DNA from: Gnetum montanum
Lineage: Eukaryota > Streptophyta > Gnetopsida > Gnetales > Gnetaceae
Direction: 5' to 3'
Assembly: GCA_015680685.1 (NCBI GenBank)
Contig: MNCI01016152.1
Coordinates: 1-64,000 of the forward strand
DNA length: 64,000 nt
Part shown: positions 1 to 9,835 of the stretch, in pieces
Layout: each line of letters opens with the position of its first letter
How positions within the stretch are numbered: position 1 is the first letter of the stretch
Notes under the pieces: generated by a model
Database searches by the model: none
What the model was told of the DNA's origin: nothing
Seen by the model: the letters and a program-made list of their open reading frames with translations, nothing else
Made by a program: the position numbers and the translations under genes

Positions 1-333
1 TGATCTTGATGAGAACCTACTATAAGTGAGTATTAGATATGATCATTGATGAAATTAACTAAATGGAATTGATTTTGAATGTAGGGAAGATGAAAATTTA
101 AAATAGTTGAACAAATTTATAGCAATTCTTCATTGCTAAAACTCTAGCATCTTACATCATGATATGACCATAAAAATTAAAATCGAGATGAATTAGAATT
201 ATAACCATGTACATAGATTCATCAATTTAATTTTTAAAAATTAAATTAAATTTTTCTTTTTTCTCATAATAAAAATAATTTAAATACATGGTTGTGCTTC
301 CTAAGTTACATGGTTAGCTAAATAGTACTTACA
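1..333 (-). repeat. Copia-1 3' LTR, inner part
   Basis: This segment aligns by eye with 23330-23732, which follows a copia gag and primer site, so the two are read as the LTR pair of one minus-strand copia element. Shared landmarks are the TTCTTCATT...CTTACATCATAATATGACC run and the ATACATGGCT/TTGTGCTTCC tract. Its edge is put at 333, where similarity to the 5' LTR stops. The far side of the LTR lies outside the window. What is seen is the similarity; the LTR reading follows from position on both sides of copia coding sequence. Confidence 0.6.
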
Positions 334-827
334 TGACACACTATTTTTACAACCCCTTCTTGAGTATGGAATTCAAGTCTTCTTATCTTCTTGTCTTATT
401 TTGAAATACTCATGATGTCTATACCATGATGAAGATGTTCATTCTTGTAATTCAATAAATATTTTGTCAATAAATTAGCCAATTGTTGATCAAACTTCAC
501 ATGTATTAGTTTAATATTACCTTCCTTCACTTCTTATTTTATAAAGTTGTATTTGCTGCTTATGTGTTTTGATTTCATGTGTAGCACATGTTAATTTGAC
601 AACCTAATAGCTAAGGTATTGTCATAGAAAAGTTAAATGGGTAATCTAATCTAAACGCCAAGATTACTCAAGAGTTTATTTATCCAATGCACATGTTGGT
701 TGCATTCAACCATCACTATGAATTCTACCTCACACATTGAAAGGTTGATTTTCTATTATGGTTATCTCCTCTATAATTAGTGTTTGAATATGGTTTAATT
801 TGGTCACTTTCTTCTATGTAGTTTGGT
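334..827 (-). pseudogene. Copia RNase H fragment, first copy
   Basis: Read on the minus strand this carries the end of a copia RNase H, with remnants of the KSKHI..KYNFI core and the LxxLLTKYL motif near the C-terminus, broken by frameshifts and stops. The same stretch with its LTR edge returns at 878-1620 with roughly one difference per 20-25 bases, so this is a diverged second copy and not a simple read duplication. The two copies meet at a single-N artefact (see 781-876). It may be a truncated neighbouring element or a tandem duplication. Confidence 0.55.
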
Positions 828-876
828 NCGTTTGAATATGGTTTAATTTGGTCACTTTCTTCTATGTAGTTTGGTN
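781..876. other. 48-bp exact duplication bounded by single Ns (assembly join)
   Basis: The same 47 bases occur at about 781-827 and 829-875, each followed by one N (828 and 876). A perfect short duplicate beside lone Ns, inside otherwise diverged sequence, is typical of two contig ends sharing an overlap that was not merged. A second case of the same length is at 44717-44811. The order of the sequence around this point should not be trusted. Confidence 0.75.
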
Positions 877-877
877 C

Positions 878-1620
878 AAAGTTAAAATAGTTGAACAAAT
901 TTATAAAAATTCTTCATTGCTAAAACTCTAGCATCTTACATCATGATATGACCATAAAAATTAAAATTGGGATGAATTAGAATCATAACCATGTACATCG
1001 ATTCATCAATTTTAACTTTAAAAATTAAAATAAATTTGTCTTTTTTCTCATAATAAAAATAATTTAAATACATGGCTGTGCTTCCTAAGTTACATGGTTA
1101 GCTAAATAGTACTTACATAACACACTATTTTGACAACTCCTTCTTGAGTATGGAATTCAAGTCTTCTTATCTTCTTATCTTGATTTTGAAATATTCATGA
1201 TGTCTATACCATGATGAAGATGTTCATTCTTGTAATGCAATAAATATTTTGTCAATAAATTAGCCAATTGTTGATCAAACTTCACATGTATTGGTTTAAT
1301 ATTACCTTCCTTCACTTCTTATTTTATAAAGTTGTATTTGATGCTTATGTGTTTTGATTTCATGTGTAGCACATGCTAATTTGACAACCTAATAGCTAAG
1401 GTATTTTCATAGAAAAGTTAAATGGGTAATCTAATCTAAAATCCAGGATTAATCAAGAGTTTATTTATCCAATGTACATGTTGGTTGCATTCAACCATCA
1501 CTATGAATTCTACCTCACACATTGAAAGGTTGATTTTCTATTATTGTTATCTCCTCTCTAATTAGCATTTTAATATGGTTTAATTTGGTCACTTTCTTCT
1601 ATGTAGTTTGGTCCATAGTT
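878..1620 (-). pseudogene. Copia-1 LTR edge and RNase H, second copy
   Basis: 878-1117 repeats the LTR end seen at 1-333; 1118-1620 encodes, on the minus strand, a copia RNase H in several frames: a WINKLLI segment, the KSKHISIKYNFIK motif, then IKPIHVKFDQQLANLLTKYL, which matches the family pattern of VxTxxQLADxxTKxL. It joins directly to RT at 1640, so it belongs to the main copia-1 copy. Stops and frameshifts show it is dead. Copia RNase H removes RNA from the RNA-DNA hybrid during reverse transcription. Confidence 0.65.
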
Positions 1621-1639
1621 AGCAATACCTTTAACATAT

Positions 1640-2600
1640 CAATGTACATGAATAAGAGCTTTAAGATGAGATTTCCTTGAATCTTGCATGAAATAACCTA
1701 GGATGTTGCAAATTTCAAATTAGGCCTTATATTACATAAACACCTTAATGATCCTATCATGCTTCTATATATTGTGACATTCACCAATGGTATTTGGTCT
1801 TTGCTTACTAATTTCATGTTGTGAGAAAGAGGCGTTTTTCTACTTTTCTCTCCAATATTGTATTTTTTTCAAGATTGATGGTGCACATTTACTTTTGTAA
1901 ACATTGATGCCATCCTTTTCTTATTCAAATTGAATTCCCAAGAAGTACTTTAATTCTTCAATAGCTTTCATTTCAAACTAATTTTTCTTTCCTGATTTGA
2001 AATGTTCTATTAGTATTTCATTTATGGTTATAAATATAATATTGTCTACATATAGAGATGATGATGATGTCTTATTTATCATGTTTCAAGTAGAGGGCTC
2101 ATTTAAATATGAATGAGGAGTACTTTTTCTTTAGTTGAAAATCATTAATTCTATGAAATGATGCCCTAGATGTCTATTTCAAAGCATACAAAGCTTTGTT
2201 CATCTTACATACCTTGTTTTCCATATTATTTATAACGTAGCCTTCTAGCTGGTAAATAGATACTTCTTCATTTATGAACCTATTTAGAAAGGTTTTTTTC
2301 ACATCCATCTAATATAATTTGAAATTATTATGAATAAAAATAGAGAGTATGAGTTTGATTGTTTCAAGCCTTGCTATCGGAGAAAGAATTTCTTCATGGT
2401 CAATATGATTATGTTTCCTAAACCTCTTGCTACTAATCTTAACTTGTGCTTAATGGTTTCCTCTTTTTTATTGAAATTTTTTGTACAACCATTTGTAATG
2501 TATAATTTTCTTTCCCTTTAGTTTATTTACTAATTTTCGTGTATTGTTTTTAAGGATGGCTTTAATTATTCTTGGTTGAATGCTCAGTAGGTGACATTTG
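1640..2600 (-). pseudogene. Copia-1 reverse transcriptase, decayed
   Basis: Minus-strand reading gives the copia RT in order: a KGKKxIxYKWLYKKF start (about 2530), SPIARLETIKLIL (about 2370), MDVKKTFLN (about 2310), KMNKALYALKQTSRA (about 2190), the catalytic region YVDNIIF (about 2055, the second Asp of YVDD replaced by Asn), LKYFLGIQF (about 1950) and YRSMIGSLR (about 1760). Length and order fit Ty1/copia RT. Several stops and frameshifts make it inactive. Confidence 0.75.
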
Positions 2601-2899
2601 TTATTACATTTGATATTGTTTTCCTTTTAAAGTTTGTGTTCAACATTCGATTGTGAGGGTAATCTCTTTGAATCCATGCATCTAATTTTGGTTAAGATTA
2701 TATCTTCCTTTTATCTTGTACAAAATATGACATCCTAATTTTATCTTCTAGAAAGGTCACATCCCTAGAAGAATATCACTTTTTTTCAATGACATCATAA
2801 CATTTTTATTTGCTTGTTTTTAAACCAAGAAAAATGCATTTTCTACCTCTCCCTTCAAAGTTGCTTAAAATATTTTGGACTTTTTCCATAGAAATGACA

Positions 2900-3560
2900 T
2901 CCAAATGTTCTCATGTTAGATATGTTAGGGAGCTGTTATACAAAAGCTCTTAAGGAGTTTTATCTTTATTGCTGTTGTTGATAACTATATTTGTAATATA
3001 GATAGTCATAATTATCATTACCATGCTCTAGTAGCTATTTGTGACTTTAGCATCTTGGAGTAGACATCTCATCCTATCTTGTAAAGTTATATTTTTTCTT
3101 TCCACAAGTAGTTTGGTGAAAAATATCTTCTTTTATATAGAAGTGTTCAAATATTTTATTGAGAAATTCTTCTTCTCTATCTATATGAATCTTTTTAATG
3201 ATGTTGTTCATGGTGTTACTCATCAAAGTGAAGAAGTTTTTAACCTTGTTAAAAGTTTCATATTTAGTTTTATGATAGCAAGTCCATGTGAACATAGAAT
3301 AATCATCCATAGTGGAAAAAAATAATTTTCTCCTTCAATAAAAGTGGTAGGAATAGGCTCAATAAGATCCATATGTACAAGGTTTAGAGGTTCATTGATT
3401 CTGTGCATGAGATTGGTATGAGGTAAGTTTGTTTGCTTGCCTTGAATGCATACTTCAGACTTGTCTTTTGGTATGTCTTTGATTTTGATGCTACTTACTT
3501 TGTTAAACTTTACCATTTTTTCAAATTTGTAGTAAGATGTATGTCTAAGTATCTTATGCC
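2900..3560 (-). pseudogene. Copia-1 integrase, N-terminal and core parts
   Basis: The minus strand has open stretches at 3516-3223 and 3310-3074. They show the end of the GAG-pre-integrase domain (CIQGKQTNLPH, then EPLNLVHMDLIEPIP), the MDDYSMFTW segment of the catalytic core, and HIDREEEFLNKIFEHF, which corresponds to the family pattern RSDNGGEF. In that pattern the catalytic D survives and the following residues are altered. The two frames overlap near 3223-3310, showing a frameshift. It continues into RT leftward, in copia order. Confidence 0.75.
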
Positions 3561-4017
3561 AAACTCTAGTTTCTTCTTCTTGAATTCAAGAATTTTGGTC
3601 TTTTGAAACTTCTGAAGAAGTGGGATTGGTGGTTTTTTCTTTAGGTTTTATCATTTGATTAATAGTTTTTATGTAATTCTATTGATTCTTTATCACATCA
3701 ATAAGATTTCCCCTTAAATCAAAAGTAAATATAATTTAGCCTGTAAATTCTATTGTTGATAGGTTTTCTTTTGCATGTCTTTTCCATTTGGTTTAATTAT
3801 GATGCACACATTATTTTTGACATTTCCATTAATGACTTTGATTGCCATATGTTCAACTAAGAGTAATGAACTGAATAGGTTTGGTATACAAAATACTTTT
3901 GAAATGGAAATGATCTTATTGTTGGTAAGCCTTACAATGCAATCTAACTTGCCTTCTATGTTTAAATATTTTCCATCTCCATCTTGATATTACCATGTTT
4001 ATTTGATTTGTAGTTGA
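3561..4017 (-). pseudogene. Copia-1 protease/pre-integrase remnant
   Basis: Upstream of integrase on the minus strand there are broken pieces reading like the copia protease to pre-integrase linker (EGKLDCIVRLTNNKIIS, then MAIKVINGNVKNN). No protease DSG motif was found. The segment 3885-4017 is repeated at 4313-4440. Confidence 0.4.
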
Positions 4018-4312
4018 ATGGTGATTAGGGAGGAGATAACGACAATAGAAAATCAACCTCATGAGTAATTATATTTCATCGGAATAATGCCATCTATTAG
4101 AAATTGAAAAACCAAACTTCAATCATCCTTTCAACGTGTGAGGTAGAATTCACAATAATGGTTGAATGCAACCAACATGTACATTAGATAAATAAACTTA
4201 TGAGTAATCTTGGCTTTTAGATAAATTACCCATTAACCTTTTCTGTGACAGTACATTAGCTATTAAGTTGTTAAATTAGCATGTGCTACACATAAAATCA
4301 AAACACATAGGC
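4018..4312 (+). repeat. Inverted copy of the copia RNase H segment
   Basis: This is the reverse complement of about 1340-1560, sharing AGATAACRACAATAGAAAA, GTTGAATGCAACCAACATG and GCATGTGCTACACAT. It therefore carries a small piece of copia RNase H on the plus strand, opposite to copia-1. An extra stretch of about 60 bp at 4060-4122 has no match in the other copy. It ends where a copy of 3885-4017 begins, so it looks like one insertion that also duplicated its flank. Confidence 0.55.
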
Positions 4313-4440
4313 CTAAAATACTTCTGAAATGGAAATGATCTTATTGTGCGTAAGTGTTACAGCATGATCTACCTTGCCTTCTTTGTTTAAGTATTTTCCA
4401 TCTTAATCTTGATATTACCATGTTTATTTGTTTTGTAATT
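4313..4440. repeat. Direct duplicate of 3885-4017
   Basis: Both segments share ATACTTYTGAAATGGAAATG, CTTGCCTTCT and TTGATATTACCATGTTTATT with scattered differences. The pair brackets the inverted RNase H piece, giving a direct-inverted-direct arrangement of about 128, 295 and 128 bp. Confidence 0.6.
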
Positions 4441-4479
4441 AAATAATTAATCTTTGTAGGGTGCCATGTGATTTCAACA

Positions 4480-5000
4480 CCCACTCTTAATAATCCAAGT
4501 GCATTGCTTAAAAATGTTAACAACATTAAGGCTTGATTGATTAGCTTAATCATGGTTGTCTTAAGTAGTATTAATGATTTAGTTTGTTCTAGCAAGCTTA
4601 ACATGCTAATTGATGTTTATATTTGGCAATACCATGAATACTTGTATACACCATCATAGTGTAAAAGAACTTCTATGGTGTTTTACTTAAATTTTATAGT
4701 TAGTTATAGATAATTATATTTCTTCTATTTCTTAAATAATGTTAATTGTTCATTATGTTAATTCACTCTTTAGATGTGGTAATCAATTACATATACATAA
4801 GTTTTGATTTTGGTCTTCCTATTGGAGAACAATGCAACATAACACAATAATACTGTTATTCTTTGTTATATTTTTGGTTTATATTTTAAGGATAATACAC
4901 ATAACACCATGAATTATATTATATTCATGGTGTATATTTATCTTGATTTCAATAGTCATCAACTATTCCTAATGTCTTAGATCTTGTGATCTAAACATCA
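4480..5000. repeat. Old direct repeat, left copy (possible LTR)
   Basis: Similar in the same orientation to 14740-15173: shared CTAGCAAGCTTAACATG, ATATTATATTCATRGTGTAT and AATAGTCATCA, ending at AAACATCA in both. The best-matching part is 4585-5000. Between the copies, once element A is removed, about 2.8 kb remain with a decayed plus-strand protein. This could be an LTR pair of a small old element; no primer site or TSD could be recognised, so the LTR reading is inference. Confidence 0.45.
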
Positions 5001-5385
5001 CAAAACTTGTTATTAAATCATCAGGTTCTGATGAGTTTGTTAATTATTATTATGAAACATTTACGATGTTGTGATAGTTGTGCCTTTAATGTAAAGGTAA
5101 TTATTAAAAATAAACCATAAAATTTTATTTACTCATGTACAAATAAATCACAAGATACATAAAGAGAGCTCAAGACATCAAGCAATATTTATTTTCTAGT
5201 GAATTGAGTTATGAGCTAATTTATTCTTTTTGATTTTTATCTATAAGCATTTTAAGTTAATTCATAGTCAAAATATCACAATTTTTTTGTCAAAATGTAA
5301 AAATAAGTTTTTCATTATTCTTTTTATTTATTGTTAAGTTATTTTAATTTTTAAGTTTTAAAAATTAGTACTGAGCTAGAGAAAT
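5001..5385. other. AT-rich DNA, nothing recognised
   Basis: No coding signal or repeat was recognised. The last five bases (GAAAT) face AAAAT after element A at 12342-12346, a 5-bp target-site duplication with one change. Confidence 0.4.
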
Positions 5386-5434
5386 TGATGGGATGCGATA
5401 TCGCATACGCGATATCATAGTCTGCAACCATTTC

Positions 5435-5444
5435 TATAAATAAG
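5435..5444 (+). promoter_or_regulatory. LTR promoter TATA box (element A)
   Basis: TATAAATAAG directly after the palindrome array. The same box sits at the same place in the other LTRs: 11622, 43896, 52998 on the plus strand; 15955-15964, 21509-21518, 54986-54995, 62243-62252 on the minus strand; C has TATAAATA at 29401-29408 and 42105-42112 (minus). Confidence 0.75.
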
Positions 5445-5564
5445 AGGTAGCTCTCCCTTGTTTCTCCATCTAGATCTAGACCTTAGCCAAACTCTTGCCA
5501 TTTTTTCATTCCAGAGTTAGAATAATTTCCATGTGCCCACACTAGGAGTCCCAAAGTGAACGGA

Positions 5565-5618
5565 TCTTTATTCGAGCAATTTTGTACTTGAGCACACAAT
5601 TGTGTATGGCAATAAAGA
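5565..5618 (+). terminator. Hairpin with AATAAAG on both strands (element A 5' LTR)
   Basis: TCTTTATT at 5565-5572 pairs with AATAAAGA at 5611-5618; the loop holds a second palindrome, ACACAATTGTGT. The right arm is a poly(A) signal in the sense direction. The same arrangement is in every LTR of the five gypsy elements (11752-11805, 15780-15830, 21334-21384, 29220-29274, 41924-41978, 44027-44081, 54812-54864, 62069-62121). The R region end is expected near here. Confidence 0.6.
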
Positions 5619-6155
5619 CAAACTTTTAGATAAACCTTACAGTGCATGGACTAAGCTAAATAAGACTTTACTTATTGTAATTATTTAATTGCTTTCTTAA
5701 GGACTTAATCTCTCTCAACCCTCAACTCTCATAGTTAAGTGCATTCAGTACGACCGCTTCGAGCACGTGCGTTACGCTTGGTAATCCTAGTAACGAATAG
5801 CGTTTGGTAATCCTAGCAGTGTTGCATTGGTTCAGGGTGTGAAACGACAAGTGGGAACAAATACTGATGCTAGGATAATTAAGGCTTGGTTAGTTAAAGT
5901 TAGTTACTTAGTCTCTTCACCCTTTCCCTCATTAGCATAGGCGATAAAAACATAAAAGATATAAAAATCACATGTCTCAAGCTTGCTTAACCATATAACC
6001 GTGACAACTACAAGTAAGCTTGGGAGGACAACGATTGCTTAACCTTAGGTGTTCCATAAGGCATGTAGGCACTTAGTCTACGGAGTTCGACCAGATCGCG
6101 CATGTAATGCTCGTATTCGTATGGTTGAGTGTAGGAGTACCTCGCCACTCATCAT

Positions 6156-6173
6156 TAGCGCCGTTGTCGAGGA
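6156..6173 (+). other. Primer binding site, tRNA-Asp type (element A)
   Basis: TAGCGCCGTTGTCGAGGA, one base after the LTR. It matches the complement of the 3' end of plant tRNA-Asp (TGGCGCCGTTGCCGGGGA) with three changes. This primer is typical of Athila-type gypsy elements. Confidence 0.85.
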
Positions 6174-6299
6174 CTAAGTTGTTTGTGTGTTAAGTAAAAC
6201 ATAGGAAATCATCCACATTGTTGGGAAGCTTAAACGAACCCTTAGGGTTAATTAGAAAAAAATTTAAACAACGGTCAATAGCACACCGACAAGATAACA

Positions 6300-8880
6300 A
6301 TGTCTTCTTCTTCTCATAAAAGCACTTCACCACCTAGGGATCACATAAGAGACAGTCGGTAGTCTAACACACATAACCAAGAATCACCAGTTCCTCAACA
6401 GTATCAGGTAGTATATACTCATCATAATGAGTATGTACCTGATTTTACCTTTATCCTCCATCATGACGAACAACTGCATTGGTGAGACTTGCAAGGTAAC
6501 ATAATATTACCTCCAGATCGTGCACTTCCAAACATGCTCCTTCGTGCTCTTGCACAGATAGACATGACGTAGCTATACGCTAAATACGTTGTAGAAGATT
6601 ATGACACAAGGGATTACCATCCCACAGTGGTGCAACGTTTAAGGGACTTGTAGCAGGAGAGTTACCATACATCGTTGAAGGATAAGGGGCCCCATAACAG
6701 TTCACCTGTCATAAGAGAAATCGAGGGTGGTGAACCTATTTCAATAGGTTTTCCACAAAATGATGTTCCCCCTTCTAACGATGGTGAGAAGGTGGGGTAT
6801 CAGAACCTACACTCTACGATTCACAACCCTGGTTCTGATCCCCATGAACACCAAGTGTTCAATGAGGGAACACAAACACATGACAAAGGCAAGAAGTCTG
6901 ATCGTCATCATAATCGGGGCCGTAGCCACCGAAGAGAAGGTAGGAAACATTAGCATGACAATGGTTCTCCTTCCTCTTCCCCTTCATCGCATCACTCACC
7001 CTCTCCTTCCACATCTGGACGCAGTCACAAAGAGCACAACCATGAGGACAAGGGTAAGGATACGCAAAATGAGAGACCTCGATGAGAGAGTCGAGAGCGA
7101 GGACGAGGGCATTTTAGGGAATCAAGGCATGAAAGAAGGGAAAGTAGGGAACCGCATAGGCATCATAGACTCCATGAAAGAAATGACAACAATGAACCCC
7201 TACTTGCCACCCGAAGTATGTTAGACATTATAGAGGTAGTTAGAATACCTACAAGGCACCAAAACGATAGCCGGATCAAGAGACTAGACATGAATAATAT
7301 CTCACGATTTGAGGGGGGATACAACGTTGATCTGTAGAATTACTTACAGGCATTTCATGATACATGTTCCTTGCAGAATATTGAGAACGAGTGGCAAAAA
7401 TTAAAGTTATTTCCTAGGATACTCATAAAAGAAGCAAAAAGTTGGTACCGGTCCTTAGAACCAGAAACCATTAGGAGGTGGAACACGATGTTAGAACTGT
7501 TTAACGATAAATATCAAATGTACTCTTGAGTGTCCAACTTGCGTAAGCGGATCCAAGGATGGAAATAGGGTAATCGAGAACCCTTGGATGTTGCCATGGG
7601 CCGATATTATGCATTGTTACATCGTTGCCTGGGCCATGATTATGCACAACAGGATCAACTCCGCCACCTCGTAGATGGGCTAAGACATGAAACTAGGAGA
7701 ACCCTTGGGACATATGCCCAAGGGAGATTGTCTAAGCTTAGGTCCCATGAAGTTCATAGATTGTTGGAGAAAGTAGCTAATGAAGAAGGTGAGCTACAAC
7801 AAAGAGAAAGCGTGGAAGAGTATAACTGCGATCCTTGCCTCCGAAAGAGGGAAGTAAGATTCCGTGAGGAAGAGGATGAGTCATCACTCGAAGAGTTGGT
7901 GAATAGAAAAACCTTGCTGCTTCTAAAGTTAACAACTGAAGTGTTGGCTAAGGTAGATCAAATGTGGGACTCCTTAGATAGTAGATTCAAAACCGTTTTA
8001 AAAATTGTAGAGGAGTCTAAGGAGCAAAGTAGTGACCATGATATGAAAAAGAGGAGAGATTCAGACCGTGCATGTAACAAGGGTAAGGGAAAAATGACTA
8101 TCGCTAATGAGGTTGTGGATTTTGATACGAACAATGACTGTGGATGTGAGATCTGCCAATATGACCATCCTAAGGGATGTTGCCCAATAATCTCACATCT
8201 GCAAGAGTTTGTGGTGTATGCAATCAACCCAAGACTTAACAAACGGCAAGCACCCCATTGGTTACCTTATCCCCAAGGTAACCCAAGGCAGTTCCACCAA
8301 CCCTTAACATATTATCCAAGTGGAACTCCACCATAACCTGTTGAGCGACACTAGCAGTGGCAATACCCACAGTCATGGGGGATGCCACTGCCGGCAAAAA
8401 TACCCTTACGGACAACTAGATCCATATGGCTATTACGTGTAGCAGTCGGTTTCTCCAAGTGACTCTATGGGTCATGTAACCTCACAATGTCACTACCAAG
8501 TTCAGGAGTATTTTAGGACTCCCTCTCCTGGAAGAGACACCCCACATGCATACCATCCTCCGAATCCATCTGCATCTTTTACGCCGATAGTTCCACTACC
8601 ACCCGCTCCAACGATGCAAGGGGAACTCCCCACTCAACCATAGCAACGTAGTGCTACGAGAGCTGTAAACCTTCAACCTACTGCTAGTTCTGACAACCCT
8701 ACAAAGAGAAGAACTTTCTTTAAAACCAAAAGCCCAAACAAGCTCTCACAAGCACAAGTAGTTGAGCCTCTAAATGCTCCTCTATCAAATAAGGCTTCGG
8801 AGCTCCCTTCAAACCAACAATAGAACTCAACACATACGGTTATGTTAACACATACCGTTACTAACTAGATAAAGGTGGGC
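6300..8880 (+). pseudogene. Element A gag
   Basis: Starts at ATG 6300 (MSSSSHKS, same start as element D at 44809) and is broken by several stops and frame changes. Order: low-complexity His/Arg/Ser-rich part (6750-7200); Retrotrans_gag core from LDMNNI at about 7287 through WYRSLEPET and EPLDVAMGRYY to LRHETRRTLGTYAQGR (about 7730); then an acidic part and a zinc knuckle CEICQYDHPKGCC (8145-8183). The longest open piece is 7584-8336. A proline-rich tail leads into protease. Gag would form the particle and bind the genomic RNA. Confidence 0.85.
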
Positions 8881-8919
8881 CACCTTCCTAGGAAACTCTT
8901 TGACCCTAGAAGTCCTTTA

Positions 8920-9240
8920 ATTTACCTCCAAGTTGCTGGGAATGAACCACGTAAGGCTCTTTTTGACTCAGGTTCTGGAGTCAACTTAATATCGCAAGAA
9001 ATGTATAAAGCCTAGAACCTGCCTCCACTCAAGAAGAGTAATTTTCAATTAGAGTTGGCTGACCAGTCCATCACTCTCCCTTTGGGACTTGTGTGAAGGA
9101 AATTATTACCATTGTGTGTGGTTGGTCATACCTAGCTGATTTCCTAGTGATAGAAGTCAAAAATAATAAAGGGGACTTTCCAATTATAATAGGGAGGCAT
9201 GGCTAAGTACCATAAACACATGCCTAGGAATCCGTGATCT
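8920..9240 (+). pseudogene. Element A aspartic protease
   Basis: The active-site motif DSGSGVNLIS lies at 8965-8994, preceded by SPLIYLQVAGNEPRKALF and followed by LELADQSI, as in elements C, D and E. It is one continuous reading with gag in the related element D, so no frameshift is needed between gag and protease. A stop replaces the Trp or Gln after MYKA. It would cleave the Gag-Pol precursor. Confidence 0.8.
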
Positions 9241-9244
9241 TTCC

Positions 9245-9835
9245 TTGGAAATATCTAAGGAAAACATTTATGGAAAGATCGAGATGAAGAAAGTTCTATG
9301 CATCACATACAGTGATACAGAGGGTGATGACATGGAGGAATGCTCAGCATATCCTACATGCAACCAGTGTGCTCAAGAAATTAACATACAAAGGTGTCTA
9401 TATGTAGCAACCACACAACAAGAGGAAACCCAATGGTTGATAGTTAATCAAGAGAGCAACCCACCAATATGCATGGAACTAACTGGGGGAACAACTTGCA
9501 GCCGCAATGAAAGCATAGATACGTTGGAGTATGAGCGTTGCCAACTTCCAACCCTTAATCTAAAAACATCAATTGGGAGAAGTTGGACACTTCTAAAAAA
9601 TTTAAATAAAGCTCATTATTTCGGATCTCTCCCTTTCAATTCAGCCATGGGGGAGATGGCCACCTATGCTGATCATTTGAGGCCCTCAGTTCTCTTAATT
9701 TTTTGTTTTACACATTTTTTTTTGCACATTTTTGTTTTACAAATCTCTTTAACTTTTCTTGTTTTTTTTTACAACATCGTTTATACTTTTTCTTTTATTT
9801 GTGTGTGTATGTATGTGTCTTATCCATTTTGTTAA
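9245..9835 (+). pseudogene. Element A protease-RT linker fused to the pol end by deletion
   Basis: An open frame of 196 codons. It starts with the linker shared with D and E (LEISKEN, CNQCAQ, ETQWL, CMELTGG) and reads to the LKNLNKA segment that stands where D has KKFKQEP. It then jumps at about 9600-9615 to HYFGSLPF, the last codons of pol. Everything in between (RT, RNase H, IN) is gone. The hydrophobic tail after residue 150 is translated spacer, not a designed membrane segment. Confidence 0.8.
9641..9660 (+). other. Internal polypurine-tract-like motif (element A)
   Basis: TCAGCCATGGGGGAGATGGC closely resembles the true polypurine tract at 11541-11555. The same motif is at the pol end of D (51001-51020), E (57007-57027, minus) and B (18671-18690, minus). 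It might act as a second plus-strand primer; this is inference. Confidence 0.45.

Larger units (their letters stand above)
5386..6154 (+). repeat. Element A 5' LTR
   Basis: 769 bp, TGATG at the start and CATCA at the end. U3 begins with GATATC palindromes (5395-5425), followed by TATAAATAAG at 5435-5444 and the AATAAAG hairpin at 5565-5618. It is 17 bp shorter than the 3' LTR because one palindrome unit is absent, with scattered base changes elsewhere. Confidence 0.92.

Noticed and set aside
3074-3310. A separate small host gene
   Set aside because: It carries copia integrase core motifs and continues frames on both sides.
9700-9835. Membrane anchor of an env-like protein at the end of the 9245-9835 frame
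   Set aside because: The hydrophobic stretch is T-rich spacer read through after the deletion; the same spacer in D is not in frame with any protein.
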